Made by a program: the position numbers and the translations under genes
Part shown: piece by piece, positions 11,979-20,496 of the stretch
Numbering within the stretch: the stretch's first letter is position 1
Layout: every line of letters starts with the position of its first letter
Assembly (NCBI RefSeq): GCF_000243095.1
Contig: NZ_AHJE01000029.1
Coordinates: 1 to 64,000 of the forward strand
Length of the DNA: 64,000 bases
Reading direction: 5' to 3'
Source: Cupriavidus basilensis OR16
Lineage (GTDB): Bacteria; Pseudomonadota; Gammaproteobacteria; Burkholderiales; Burkholderiaceae
Notes under the pieces: generated by a model
What the model saw: only the letters and a program-made list of their open reading frames with translations
Database searches by the model: none
Told to the model about the DNA's origin: nothing

Positions 11979-12965
11979 TCATGGCCCGCCCGGATCGTTG
12001 GAGCGGTGCTGGCCTGCCCTGCTGCGTGCTGCCGCCTTTCCCTTGCACCGTCCCTCATTTGCGAACATCGGCATATCCCGCAGGATGCAGCCCAACAACG
12101 TTTCGGCTGCCACGCCGAGCGGTCGTCCCGCCTTGACCAGCAGCCGCGCCTTGGCCGCTTCGAACAATGGATGCGCGATTGGCAGCGCGACTAGCTCACC
12201 CGCCTCCAGCTCGCGATAGGCAGCGAATGCGCCAATCAGTGTGATGCCGTCGTTGCGCTTGACAAAGTGGCGCAGCACCGCGAGTGAGTTGGTGGTCAGC
12301 GTCGGGCGGATCTGGACGTTCTCCGCGTAGGCGAGCATCTGCACGACTTGTCCGAGGCCGAACGCAGGCGGCATCAGCGCGAGCGGATATTCGGTGAGTT
12401 CGCGCACCTCAACCGGCCCGCCCCGCACGGCGAGCGGGTGCCCGGCATGAACGAGCAGCACCACCGGCTGCGACGACGTGGCGACGTACTCAATATCCGG
12501 ATGCATCGGGGGGTTATAGGCCAGGCCGATATCCGCGCGGCTATCGGCCACTTCCTGGAGCACGTTGTTGACCGGGAGGATATCCACGGTCACATCGAGC
12601 TTCGGATAGCGCGCGCAGAAATCGGTGAGTACCTCGTCCATCAGGCCGTCGACATAACCTTCGCTGGTGGCGATGCGCACCTGGCCGTGTTGCAGCGCGC
12701 GCAGCGCATGCAGGCGGTCTTCGAACAGTTCCTGCTGGGAGCGGCAGCCGCGCCAGTACTCGAGCAGGTGCGCCGCGGCCTCGGTCGGCTGCACGCCGCG
12801 TGCGTGGCGCTCGAACAGCGGCGCACCGATCTCTTCTTCGAGCAACCTGATCTGCCGCGTGATGACGGACGGCGCCGTGTTGATGCTGTCGGCCGCGCCA
12901 CGGACAGAGCCGTGCGTGAGTACCTCATGGAAGTAACGTAAGCGGCGCTGGTTCAGTTCGCGCAT
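11979..12965 (-). CDS. LysR-type transcriptional regulator beside MFS transporter and M81 peptidase
   Basis: A 328-residue LysR protein. Residues 1-60 carry the winged helix-turn-helix ([20 protein letters not shown], then the [15 protein letters not shown] wing), and the rest is the two-lobed periplasmic-binding-like effector domain ([16 protein letters not shown]...). The ATG at 12965 begins [15 protein letters not shown], the usual LysR start; the frame is open further upstream through a repeat and is not used. The C-terminus has about 25 extra residues rich in Arg/Gly. It is divergent from the MFS gene at 13132, the classical position for a LysR regulator of that operon. Confidence 0.9.
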   Translation of the reverse strand: MRELNQRRLRYFHEVLTHGSVRGAADSINTAPSVITRQIRLLEEEIGAPLFERHARGVQPTEAAAHLLEYWRGCRSQQELFEDRLHALRALQHGQVRIATSEGYVDGLMDEVLTDFCARYPKLDVTVDILPVNNVLQEVADSRADIGLAYNPPMHPDIEYVATSSQPVVLLVHAGHPLAVRGGPVEVRELTEYPLALMPPAFGLGQVVQMLAYAENVQIRPTLTTNSLAVLRHFVKRNDGITLIGAFAAYRELEAGELVALPIAHPLFEAAKARLLVKAGRPLGVAAETLLGCILRDMPMFANEGRCKGKAAARSRAGQHRSNDPGGP

Positions 12966-12984
12966 GTCGGAATCCCGGTCTACA

Positions 12985-13012
12985 GGTGCATAGGTGCACA
13001 GGTGCACAGGTG
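12985..13012. repeat. Octamer direct repeat (GGTGCAYA) in the lysR/MFS divergent region
   Basis: GGTGCATA, GGTGCACA, GGTGCACA followed by GGTG: three and a half tandem 8-base units, 20 bases upstream of the lysR start. Each unit contains a GTGCAC-like half-palindrome. It may be simple slippage or a set of binding half-sites. Confidence 0.75.
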
Positions 13013-13016
13013 AAGC

Positions 13017-13033
13017 GTTGCCCTGGGGGCAAC
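13017..13033. promoter_or_regulatory. Inverted repeat in lysR/MFS divergent promoter
   Basis: GTTGCCC-TGG-GGGCAAC, 7-base perfect arms, 52 bases upstream of lysR and 100 bases upstream of the MFS gene. Its location suits a LysR operator, though it lacks the common T-N11-A core. Prediction. Confidence 0.4.
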
Positions 13034-13131
13034 AATATCTCACTTAAGTTGCTCTTGCTCTGTTTTTTCTTCTGCCCGAATATCCACCGATCGACACCGC
13101 ATCGAAAACGTACGCCCTAAGGGAGAGAGAC

Positions 13132-14451
13132 ATGTCCGCCATTCCGTCCCCACAAGCCCTGGCCGCGCAAGACGGCCCGGCCCGTCAGGCCCTGTACCGA
13201 AAGCTGAACTGGCGCCTGCTGCCGTTCCTGCTGCTGTGCTACACATTCGCTTATCTCGATCGCGTGAATATCGGGTTCGCCAAGCTCCACATGCAGAGCG
13301 ACCTGGGTTTCTCCGATGCGGTCTACGGACTCGGCGCAGGCATATTCTTCGTCGGCTACGTCCTGTTCGAGATCCCGAGCAACCTTCTGCTGCCCAGGCT
13401 CGGTGCGCGCAAGACCATCAGCCGAATCATGGTGCTGTGGGGCCTGACCTCGGCGAGCATGATGTTCGTCCATGACGAGACCACGTTCTACGCGCTGCGC
13501 TTCCTGCTTGGCGCGTTCGAGGCCGGCTTCGCGCCCGGCATGATCTTCTACCTGACTTACTGGTACGGCCAGCGGCGCATGGCTGGGGTGATGGCGATCG
13601 TCATGCTCGCCGGACCGATCGGCGGCATCTTCGGCTCGCCGCTGTCGACGTGGCTGATGACAGGCTTTTCCGGCGCACACGGCCTGGCCGGCTGGCAGTG
13701 GATGTTCGTCGTTGAAGGACTGCCATGCGCGCTGCTCGGCGTGCTCGCACTCAAGGTGCTGGCAGACAAGCCGGCCGACGCGAAATGGCTGACCGACAGC
13801 GAGAAGCGGATGCTCGCCGCGGACCTGCACACGCCCGGCGGCAGTCATCACTCGTTCGGGCAAGTGGCGCGAGACCCGCGCGTGTACCTGCTGGCATTTG
13901 CCTACTTCACCATGATCTGCGGCATCTACACCGTGAGTTTCTGGCTGCCGTCGATCCTCAAGGCTGACGGCGTGACCGATACCATGCAGATTGGCTTGTA
14001 TTCGATGATCCCATACATCGGCGCCGCGATCGCGATGGTCGTCATCGGCCGCAATTCGGACCGCTACGGCGAGCGCCGTTTCCACAGTGCGGTGCCCGCG
14101 TTGCTCGGCGCGGTCGCGCTGGCTGCGGCGACGGTTGCAAGCGGCAACCTCGCACTCTCACTGCTCTGCATGACGATCGCCACGGCGATGATGTGGGCGG
14201 CTTACACGGTGTTCTGGGCGATTCCGTCGCAATATTTCAAGGGCGACGCGGCAGCGGGCGGCATCGCGCTGATCAATACGATTGGCCTGATCGGCGGCTT
14301 CTTGAGTCCGACCATCATCGGCACGATCCGCACGGCGACGGGCAGCATGGAAGCCGGACTGCTGGTCATGGCCGCCCTGCTGGTCGCGGGCGCCACGGTG
14401 CTCGTGGCGAACCGGCTGCCCGCGCCCCGGCGTGCATCGGCGACAGCCTGA
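13132..14451 (+). CDS. MFS transporter, anion:cation symporter (ACS/tartrate-phthalate) type
   Basis: A 439-residue inner-membrane carrier with about 12 transmembrane helices. The first helix region has the family hallmark YLDRVNIGFAKLHM, followed by FEIPSNLLLPRLGARK between helices 2 and 3 (the MFS loop motif). ACS carriers import organic acids such as tartrate, phthalate or sugar acids, usually with protons. The ATG follows AAGGGAGAGAGAC. The gene is divergent from a LysR regulator and directly upstream of an M81 peptidase, so it probably brings in the compound, or a relative, on which that hydrolase acts. Exact substrate cannot be told from sequence. Confidence 0.92.
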   Translation: MSAIPSPQALAAQDGPARQALYRKLNWRLLPFLLLCYTFAYLDRVNIGFAKLHMQSDLGFSDAVYGLGAGIFFVGYVLFEIPSNLLLPRLGARKTISRIMVLWGLTSASMMFVHDETTFYALRFLLGAFEAGFAPGMIFYLTYWYGQRRMAGVMAIVMLAGPIGGIFGSPLSTWLMTGFSGAHGLAGWQWMFVVEGLPCALLGVLALKVLADKPADAKWLTDSEKRMLAADLHTPGGSHHSFGQVARDPRVYLLAFAYFTMICGIYTVSFWLPSILKADGVTDTMQIGLYSMIPYIGAAIAMVVIGRNSDRYGERRFHSAVPALLGAVALAAATVASGNLALSLLCMTIATAMMWAAYTVFWAIPSQYFKGDAAAGGIALINTIGLIGGFLSPTIIGTIRTATGSMEAGLLVMAALLVAGATVLVANRLPAPRRASATA

Positions 14452-14548
14452 AGGCGCTGGCCCACGGGTCCGCACGCACATCAACACGATTCACGGCGTT
14501 ATGCCACCCGCGCCGCCGGCGCATCGACCGATTCCTGGAGACACTACC

Positions 14549-16063
14549 TTGGCAACACGCATTCTGATCGCCGGCTTTCAGCACGAAACGAACACGTTTG
14601 CGCCATCGAAGGCTGCTTACGCGAACTTCGAGCGCGGCGAGGGCTTCCCCGCCATGGTGCGCGGCGATGACGTGCTCGCGTTACGCGACGTCAATATTCC
14701 GGCGGGCGGCTTCATTACCGCGGCCGAAAGGCGTGGCTGGACCCTGCTGCCGGTGATCTGGGCGGGCGCAAGCCCGTCGGCCCATGTCACCGAAGACGCC
14801 TTCGAGCGCATTGCCGGCGAGATCGTTGAGGCGGTTCGCAAGGGCGGCTTCGAGGCGGTGTACCTCGACCTGCATGGCGCTATGGTCGCCGAGCATACCG
14901 ACGACGGCGAAGGCACGCTGCTCGAGCGTGTGCGCGCGGCGGTCGGCCCGGCCGTGCCCCTGGTCGCGTCGCTAGACCTGCACGCCAACGTGACCGAGCG
15001 GATGCTGCGCGAGGCCGACGCGCTGGTCGCGTACCGTACCTACCCACATGTGGACATGGCCGAGACTGGGGAACGCGCGGTCATGCTGATCCAGCGCCTG
15101 CTCGACCGGCAGGCAGCGGGTTGCCGCCCGCTGCATCGCGCCGCGTGCCGACTGCCGTTCCTGATCCCGATCAACGGCATGTGCACGCTGCTCGAACCGT
15201 CGCGCGGCATGTACGCGCAGCTCGCGGCGCTGGAGACCGGCGGCGTGGCCTCGTTGTCGTTTGCGCCCGGTTTTCCGGCGGCTGATTTCCCTGAATGCGG
15301 CCCGGTGATCTGGGGCTATGGCGACGATGCCACGTCGGCAGACACTGCAGTACGGGCCCTCTACGACAAGATGCTGGCGGATGAAGCCGCGTGGCAGGTG
15401 CCGTTCCTCTCGCCCGACGAGGCGGTACGCGAGGCCATGCGACTGTCCGAGGATGCCGACAAGCCGGTCATCATCGCCGACACGCAGGACAACCCCGGCG
15501 CGGGCGGCGATTCGAATACAACGGGCATGCTGCGCGCGTTGCTGCGCAACGGCGCAAAGGGCGCCGCGATCGGCTTGATCTGGGACCCCGCAGCCGCAGC
15601 AGCGGCTCATCGCGCCGGCGTCGGCGCGTTCATCGAGGCGGCGCTCGGCGGCGTCTCCGGTGTGCCAGGCGACGAACCGCTCAATGGGCGCTTCGAGGTC
15701 ATGAAGCTGTCCGATGGTGTGTGCCGCTATGACGGCCCGATGATGAACGGCATGCTCGCCGACGTTGGTCCCGCAGCCTGCCTGCGCATCGATGGCGTGC
15801 TGATCGTGGTGAGCGGTGGCAAGGCGCAGATGCTCGACCGCAATCTCTATCGCGTGGGCGGCGTTGAACCGGAGGCTATGAAGATCCTCGTCAACAAGAG
15901 CTCGGTGCACTTCCGCGCCGACTTCCAGGACATCGCCCACGCGGTGCTCGTCGCCAAGGCGCCCGGCCCAATGACGGCGGATCCGGCTGATTTGCCGTGG
16001 ACGCGGCTGGCTCCGGGAATTCGGGTGAAGCCGATGGGCAAGGCGTTCCGGGGTCAGGGTTGA
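14549..16063 (+). CDS. M81 family metallopeptidase, MlrC (microcystinase C)-like
   Basis: A 504-residue hydrolase. It begins ATRILIAGFQHETNTFAP, the conserved start of MlrC/DUF1485 proteins with the first metal-binding His-Glu; DLHGAM and SLDLHANV carry further predicted zinc ligands. The TTG at 14549 is chosen because similarity starts at the next codon and GGAG lies 10 bases upstream; the longer open frame upstream overlaps the MFS gene. MlrC cleaves linear peptides in microcystin degradation, but most homologues in soil bacteria have unknown substrates. It is in one unit with the MFS gene (98-base gap). Length matches the family (about 500 residues). Confidence 0.87.
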   Translation: MATRILIAGFQHETNTFAPSKAAYANFERGEGFPAMVRGDDVLALRDVNIPAGGFITAAERRGWTLLPVIWAGASPSAHVTEDAFERIAGEIVEAVRKGGFEAVYLDLHGAMVAEHTDDGEGTLLERVRAAVGPAVPLVASLDLHANVTERMLREADALVAYRTYPHVDMAETGERAVMLIQRLLDRQAAGCRPLHRAACRLPFLIPINGMCTLLEPSRGMYAQLAALETGGVASLSFAPGFPAADFPECGPVIWGYGDDATSADTAVRALYDKMLADEAAWQVPFLSPDEAVREAMRLSEDADKPVIIADTQDNPGAGGDSNTTGMLRALLRNGAKGAAIGLIWDPAAAAAAHRAGVGAFIEAALGGVSGVPGDEPLNGRFEVMKLSDGVCRYDGPMMNGMLADVGPAACLRIDGVLIVVSGGKAQMLDRNLYRVGGVEPEAMKILVNKSSVHFRADFQDIAHAVLVAKAPGPMTADPADLPWTRLAPGIRVKPMGKAFRGQG

Positions 16064-16100
16064 GATCCCCCTTGTTCCTGATTCAAGGCGACTTCCCAAG

Positions 16101-16126
16101 CGACCGACATGAATCCTTGTCGGTCG
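16101..16126. terminator. Stem-loop after the mlrC-like gene
   Basis: CGACCGACA and TGTCGGTCG form a perfect 9-base stem with an 8-base loop, 37 bases after the mlrC stop; AAG/CTT outside extends it with one bulge. No T-run follows. A plausible terminator for the MFS-mlrC unit. Confidence 0.5.
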
Positions 16127-16264
16127 GCTTCAAAGCCAGACGAATGACCGTTTAGCTTTGGAAGTAGCCATTGATGTGATACAAGCTCGAGCGACGCAAA
16201 TGGGTCGGGAGAGGTCCAGCCGCTGGCCGCAGCCAAGCGGTCGTGACGGGGCGATCCAAGGAGT

Positions 16265-16681
16265 CTAAGCGTGGAATTCGCAATCGGTGCCGACGGCGGC
16301 GGCGGGCGGCGGGTTCACCGACCCGACTGAATGCAGCAGCTTCTCGAAGACCCAGGGGTCGTGCCACCGTCTCCGGTGCATGAGCCGCTCTACGTATTCC
16401 TTGTGATGGGCAGCGTCCCGCGCTGCTTTGCCCTGGTGTCGGCGGGCGTTGCAAAGCCGGCAGGCGGCCACAATGTTGCTTTGGGAGTTCCCACCGCCAT
16501 CGACTCGGGCATGCAGATGCTCGGCTGTGCATTGCAGGTGTCGAGCCTGCCGACAGGAGAGATGGAAGGTCGCTGCGAACGCTCCCATGGATTGCTCCCA
16601 CATGGGGCAGCAGCAATAGAAGCAACGACCGGATTGACGATGGAAGGCACGAGCGCGCAGACGCGCGAGAGTCGAGGGCAT
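16265..16681 (-). CDS. HNH endonuclease domain protein
   Basis: A 138-residue basic protein. It has the zinc pair CFYC near residue 20, then HLHARVDGGGNSQSNIVAAC with the HNH core (His, Asn-rich turn) and the second zinc pair CRLC, followed by NARRH. This is the compact HNH nuclease fold found in free-standing nucleases and phage or restriction proteins. No methyltransferase, immunity gene or phage gene sits next to it, so its role is unknown; it could be a lone defence or mobile-element nuclease. It lies alone between two gene-free stretches. Confidence 0.75.
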   Translation of the reverse strand: MPSTLARLRARAFHRQSGRCFYCCCPMWEQSMGAFAATFHLSCRQARHLQCTAEHLHARVDGGGNSQSNIVAACRLCNARRHQGKAARDAAHHKEYVERLMHRRRWHDPWVFEKLLHSVGSVNPPPAAAVGTDCEFHA

Positions 16682-17152
16682 GAGCGATCCTGTGTTCAGG
16701 AAGATTTCGGAAACTTCGAAACCCGCTCGCCCTTAACAAGGCATACACGGGAACCAGCCAAGTAGCTCGTGCTGGCACCTCTTCAGCTCCTAGCGGAGAC
16801 TGACGGGAAGGAGTTTAGCCTCACATTTTCCCGAGACGCAAGGGAAAGGCGCGCCCGCCTTGCAAAATTGCAACATTGCACCTCGTACCGCCGCGCCGCC
16901 GCAAAGCTCTAATGGCTCTGGGAAGGACATTGACGCGTCGACAAATGCCGCTGTCCAGTCTAAGGCGTCTTCCTAGACGCAGGGAAGCCTGATCGCAGCC
17001 TCGGAACACTAGTTGGAACGCTAAATGGTTGCCATAAGCCGACGGGGAACCGACCAGCGGAGGTCGCTTGCCGGCCAGGTACGGTCAATCGACAGAGAGG
17101 GCTAGATCGTCGACAATCGGACCGACCGCTTGGCTATCGAAGGAATAAACGA
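16682..17152. other. Gene-free region upstream of the acetyltransferase
   Basis: About 470 bases with short frames only on both strands and no recognisable motif. The stretch at about 17045-17095 (GGGAACCGACCAGCGGAGGTC...) resembles the leader of the HAD gene region near 10550. Confidence 0.5.
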
Positions 17153-17710
17153 ATGGCGAATGATGACCGCACCAAAATAATTCCTAGGAGAACGCCGGAA
17201 TCAGCTGCCATGTCAGCAGACATCAAACGAGCGATGGCGATCACCGCCACTCTCAACCGGTTGACATTCAACGATGCGGATGCAGTCCGTGCCTTGTTCA
17301 GCGATCTCATCGGTAAGAAGGTGGATGACAGCTTTTTATTGATACCACCGTTCTACACGACCGGCGGGGTTGATATCAGTATCGGGCGCAATGTCTTCGT
17401 AAATCAGAATTGCACTTTCTATGACCTTGGCGGACTCGACATTGCCGATGATGTGATGATTGGGCCGAACGTGAGCATCATCACATCCGGCCATCCCATT
17501 GAACCTTCCAAGCGGCATAACGGCGTAATCGCAAAGCCCATCGTGATTGAGAGAAACGTCTGGATCGCAGCCGGCGCGACCATTATTGGCGGCGTAACCG
17601 TAGGCGAGAACTCGGTTGTCGCAGCAGGATCGGTAGTCACCAAGGACGTCCCCCCGAATACTCTTGTCGGTGGAAATCCGGCAAGGGTTATTCGTTCGAT
17701 TGCTGACTAA
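17153..17710 (+). CDS. Sugar O-acetyltransferase, left-handed beta-helix (hexapeptide) family
   Basis: A 185-residue enzyme of the maltose/galactoside acetyltransferase (LacA/NodL) type. The N-terminal helical segment is followed by hexapeptide repeats (IGRNVFVNQNC, IADDVMIGPNV, IERNVWIAAGATI, VGENSVVAAGSVV) and the closing VVTKDVPPNTLVGGNPAR. The catalytic His is in ITSGHPIEP. It transfers acetyl from acetyl-CoA to a sugar hydroxyl in the cytoplasm. It stands alone with no sugar genes beside it and has lower GC than the bulk of the window, suggesting acquisition. An ATG start follows GAAGGAATAAACGA. Confidence 0.9.
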   Translation: MANDDRTKIIPRRTPESAAMSADIKRAMAITATLNRLTFNDADAVRALFSDLIGKKVDDSFLLIPPFYTTGGVDISIGRNVFVNQNCTFYDLGGLDIADDVMIGPNVSIITSGHPIEPSKRHNGVIAKPIVIERNVWIAAGATIIGGVTVGENSVVAAGSVVTKDVPPNTLVGGNPARVIRSIAD

Positions 17711-18676
17711 GGAAACATCTGTAAGGTAGACGACCGTCCCTTGCGGGTCGGAAGCAGCCGACCCACTGCAGACCTTCAGGTTTCCCGAACCGGTCACCGG
17801 TTGAAAAAACCCCAGAACTGGCGAACCCCCTGCGCGACGGCCTTCTCGATCCACAAGAACGACGTGGTCGCGAAAAGGTTGGCTCGTTCGTTTCCGCCGC
17901 GCGACCCTTTCGAGCTGGCGACTGCTCCCACCCAAGGGGAGGCTCCACAGTGCACTCGTGAACACGCGATGTCACCAGTTCGCAATCGACGCATCGTCCA
18001 TGTCAGGACGTACGTGGTGCAGTAGCGCGGGTGAAATAGCGCCCTGAATCGAGCATTCGATCACCGACATGCCGTTGACAAATTTCATTCTTGGGCCCGT
18101 CTCGGCGGGCTCAACGATGAGTACGCGCTCGACTGTCGCGGGCTTGGGCACCTCACCTGATAGATACAGAAGCAACCCAGCGGCAAAGCAGCGCGCGGGT
18201 CAATATGGGTCTTGTCATCGATATTTCTCTATTGGGCTATGCGTACGAGCGTCCTATCGGCCGTTGCCTGACCGGCTTTCGCCTCTCCCAATATGGACGC
18301 TATGTGAGACGGACCAGATTGCAGACATACGGCTGACTCCGGGCGAACTTTAATCCCACCGAACGGCTCTTCCTCAGCGCAGTTGACTTTCTATGAGCCC
18401 GCCCCACGTGAGCGCCCCCGCATCAAGCCCTTTGCGCGCCGGGAATCAGCATTTACGTTGAATGGACTTCCCGCCCCTCCAACGTGGGGTTTAGAACACA
18501 CGCCCACCTTCCGTTAAGGCGTGGAAGTCGGGCATCCGATGACGGCTACGCCAACCTCCTTGCCTGCCTTTGCGATGGATCGAACTCGCGCAAGCGCCAC
18601 CTCCTCGTGAGCCGGCGAAGCTTGGATACTCATCAAGAGAGCCGCGCCTCGATATACCAATATCCAAGGGAATGGA
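17711..18676. other. Nearly 1 kb without a supportable gene
   Basis: Only short frames without recognisable domains on either strand. A 67-residue minus frame (17972-18175) has protein-like composition but no family and no ribosome site, so I do not call it. AACCGGT-C-ACCGGTT at 17788-17802 is a perfect 7-base-arm inverted repeat followed by GAAAAAA. Mixed composition suggests old inserted or decayed DNA. Confidence 0.5.
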
Positions 18677-19747
18677 ATGACAAGCTGTACAAACTGCGGC
18701 ACCGGCACGCCAACCGGCGCCCGCTTCTGCAAAACCTGCGGAACGCCAGTCAAAGCCCAAGCACCGGCGGTAGCCGCTGCAGGCTGCAGCGGCTGCGGCG
18801 CTGAACTGATACTTGGCGCAAAATTCTGCCGAAAATGCGGAACACGGCCGACGATTGTGGAAGCGGTACATGCTGACGACGCTCCGCAGCATTCGGCTAC
18901 GCAGATGCCAGAGCCCGTGGCTTGCGCCGAGATGGCAGCCGAGCCTCCGCAAGTAGGGGTACCCCAAGTCAACGATGTAACACCAGATACAGCCCGACTA
19001 TCGGTAGCGGAACCGGCCGAAACCATCGTCACCAGCGAGGTCGAGCCTGAGCACGTGCCTCAGCCCGTCGCTCCCAAGCCTCCCAAGAACGAAGCGCCAG
19101 CGCAACCGGCATCGCCGCCGGCGGTAGAGCAAGGTACCAATACCCCGACATCCCGAGGCACCACGGAGCCGGCACCACGACAAACGTCGAAAGCGCTGAT
19201 CGCCGCCAGCATCGCCGCAACAGTCGCTGTCGCCGGAGGGGGCCTGTTCTGGTGGTACAGCGGCAAGCAACCCACCCCGCCGGTCGACCAAGCGACGCAG
19301 GTGCAAGCATCCCAGCCGGCATCGCCGGCTGAAACCAAGGTGGCAACCCAGCCGAGCGAACCCGCCCAGCCCGTCCAGCCCCAAGAACCTCCGGCGCAGC
19401 CAGCGCAGCCCGAGCCAAGCGCACCGGTGGCGGCCACCCTGCCGCCCGGCCCCGCGCCCGCACCGGAACCGCCCCCGCTCGCCACCATGGCGCCGCCCGT
19501 CCCCGCGCCCGCGCCACCGGCCAAACCCGCCAAGCCGGTTGTCCAGGTCGATCCCATGGAAGCAAAGATCGACGAGTTGCTACGCAAGGCAAAAGGCCAC
19601 GTCGCCAAAGGCCAATACGACAAGGCCATCGCCACAGGCGAAAGCGTCCTGGCTATCGATGCCGGCAACCGCGCCGCCAAGACTTTGATCAGCAACGCCA
19701 AATCCAGGCAGATGGAAGCGCTGCGCTCCAACACCTCCCTCGAATAA
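18677..19747 (+). CDS. Double zinc-ribbon, single-pass membrane protein with Pro-rich linker and TPR-like tail
   Basis: A 356-residue protein. Two zinc ribbons open it: Cys4-Cys7-Cys18-Cys21 and Cys37-Cys40-Cys51-Cys54, each CxxCG...FCxxCG. A Pro/Ala/Glu-rich stretch follows, then one membrane helix (about 175-197, ending FWWYSG), a long Pro/Gln/Ala-rich linker (200-290) and a C-terminal helical pair (KAKGHVAKGQYDKAIATGE) that looks like a TPR. With the ribbons in the cytoplasm the tail would be periplasmic. It is 13 bases upstream of a glycine-zipper lipoprotein and in line with a membrane protein that carries a zinc ribbon at its other end. Function unknown; I infer an envelope-spanning complex. 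Confidence 0.85.
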   Translation: MTSCTNCGTGTPTGARFCKTCGTPVKAQAPAVAAAGCSGCGAELILGAKFCRKCGTRPTIVEAVHADDAPQHSATQMPEPVACAEMAAEPPQVGVPQVNDVTPDTARLSVAEPAETIVTSEVEPEHVPQPVAPKPPKNEAPAQPASPPAVEQGTNTPTSRGTTEPAPRQTSKALIAASIAATVAVAGGGLFWWYSGKQPTPPVDQATQVQASQPASPAETKVATQPSEPAQPVQPQEPPAQPAQPEPSAPVAATLPPGPAPAPEPPPLATMAPPVPAPAPPAKPAKPVVQVDPMEAKIDELLRKAKGHVAKGQYDKAIATGESVLAIDAGNRAAKTLISNAKSRQMEALRSNTSLE

Positions 19748-19760
19748 CTACCTGCGAATC

Positions 19761-20432
19761 ATGAAACTCCAGAAGACGATTCTAGTAGCGGCCCTTGGCG
19801 CGCTACTGGCCAGCGGCTGCGCCACCCAGGGCGGCGAAAGCACCGTCAGCAGTGACACGGTCCTGCGCTGCGCAGCGCTCGGCACGGGCGGGGCCATTGT
19901 GGGCGCATTGATTGGCGGCACCAAAGGCGCCATTGGCGGCGCGGCTGCTGGCCTGGCTGCGTGCGCGGTGATCGAGGTTGCCACGCGGCAGACCAAGACC
20001 GCTGCGGAGGTGGATCGCGAGTACAAGGTGAGCAACCGCAATCGCCTGCCGCGCACTGCGGAGGTGAATGCGTACAACACTGTTGTGACACCGAACGGTG
20101 CGGTGAAGGCTGGCGAGGCGATCAAGCTGCAGTCGACGATCCGCGCGGTGTCTGGCACCAACGAGCCGGTTCAGGAGGTGAAGGAGATCCTGACCGTTTA
20201 TGCGCCATCCGGAGAGGAATTCAAGCGTGGCGAGAAGATCGTCAGCTCGGCGCCGGGCAGCGGTGAGTTTGACAACAGCTTCACGCTGAAGCTGCCGGCC
20301 GGCGCGCCGCAGGGCACCTATCGCCTGAAGAGCCAGGTGGTGCTGAATGGCAAGCCGGGCATCACCCGGGAAAACCAGCTGCAACTGGCGCGGGTGGGCG
20401 ATACGCTCACCGTTGCCATGCTGGATCACTGA
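19761..20432 (+). CDS. Glycine-zipper lipoprotein of unknown function
   Basis: A 223-residue lipoprotein. The signal peptide ends in LLASGC with Cys20 as the lipidation site. Residues 43-70 form a glycine zipper (GTGGAIVGALIGGTKGAI), a membrane-inserting motif found in outer-membrane and oligomeric envelope proteins. The C-terminal 110 residues are predicted beta-rich (EILTVYAPSGEEF, NSFTLKLPAGAPQGTYRLK), like an Ig-type fold. It lies 13 bases after the zinc-ribbon gene and 64 bases before the membrane-protein gene, so all three appear to be one operon. I do not recognise a named family. Confidence 0.85.
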   Translation: MKLQKTILVAALGALLASGCATQGGESTVSSDTVLRCAALGTGGAIVGALIGGTKGAIGGAAAGLAACAVIEVATRQTKTAAEVDREYKVSNRNRLPRTAEVNAYNTVVTPNGAVKAGEAIKLQSTIRAVSGTNEPVQEVKEILTVYAPSGEEFKRGEKIVSSAPGSGEFDNSFTLKLPAGAPQGTYRLKSQVVLNGKPGITRENQLQLARVGDTLTVAMLDH

Positions 20433-20496
20433 GCCGATCACTGCGTTGATCACTAAGGCAACCGCAGAGCCGATAACAATACGGATAAACAAGTTC

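Noticed and set aside
16265..16681. HNH nuclease as part of a restriction or defence island
   Set aside because: No methyltransferase, helicase, toxin or immunity partner can be seen on either side.
17972..18175. 67-residue minus-strand frame with protein-like composition
   Set aside because: No family, no ribosome site and no neighbour; not enough to call a gene.
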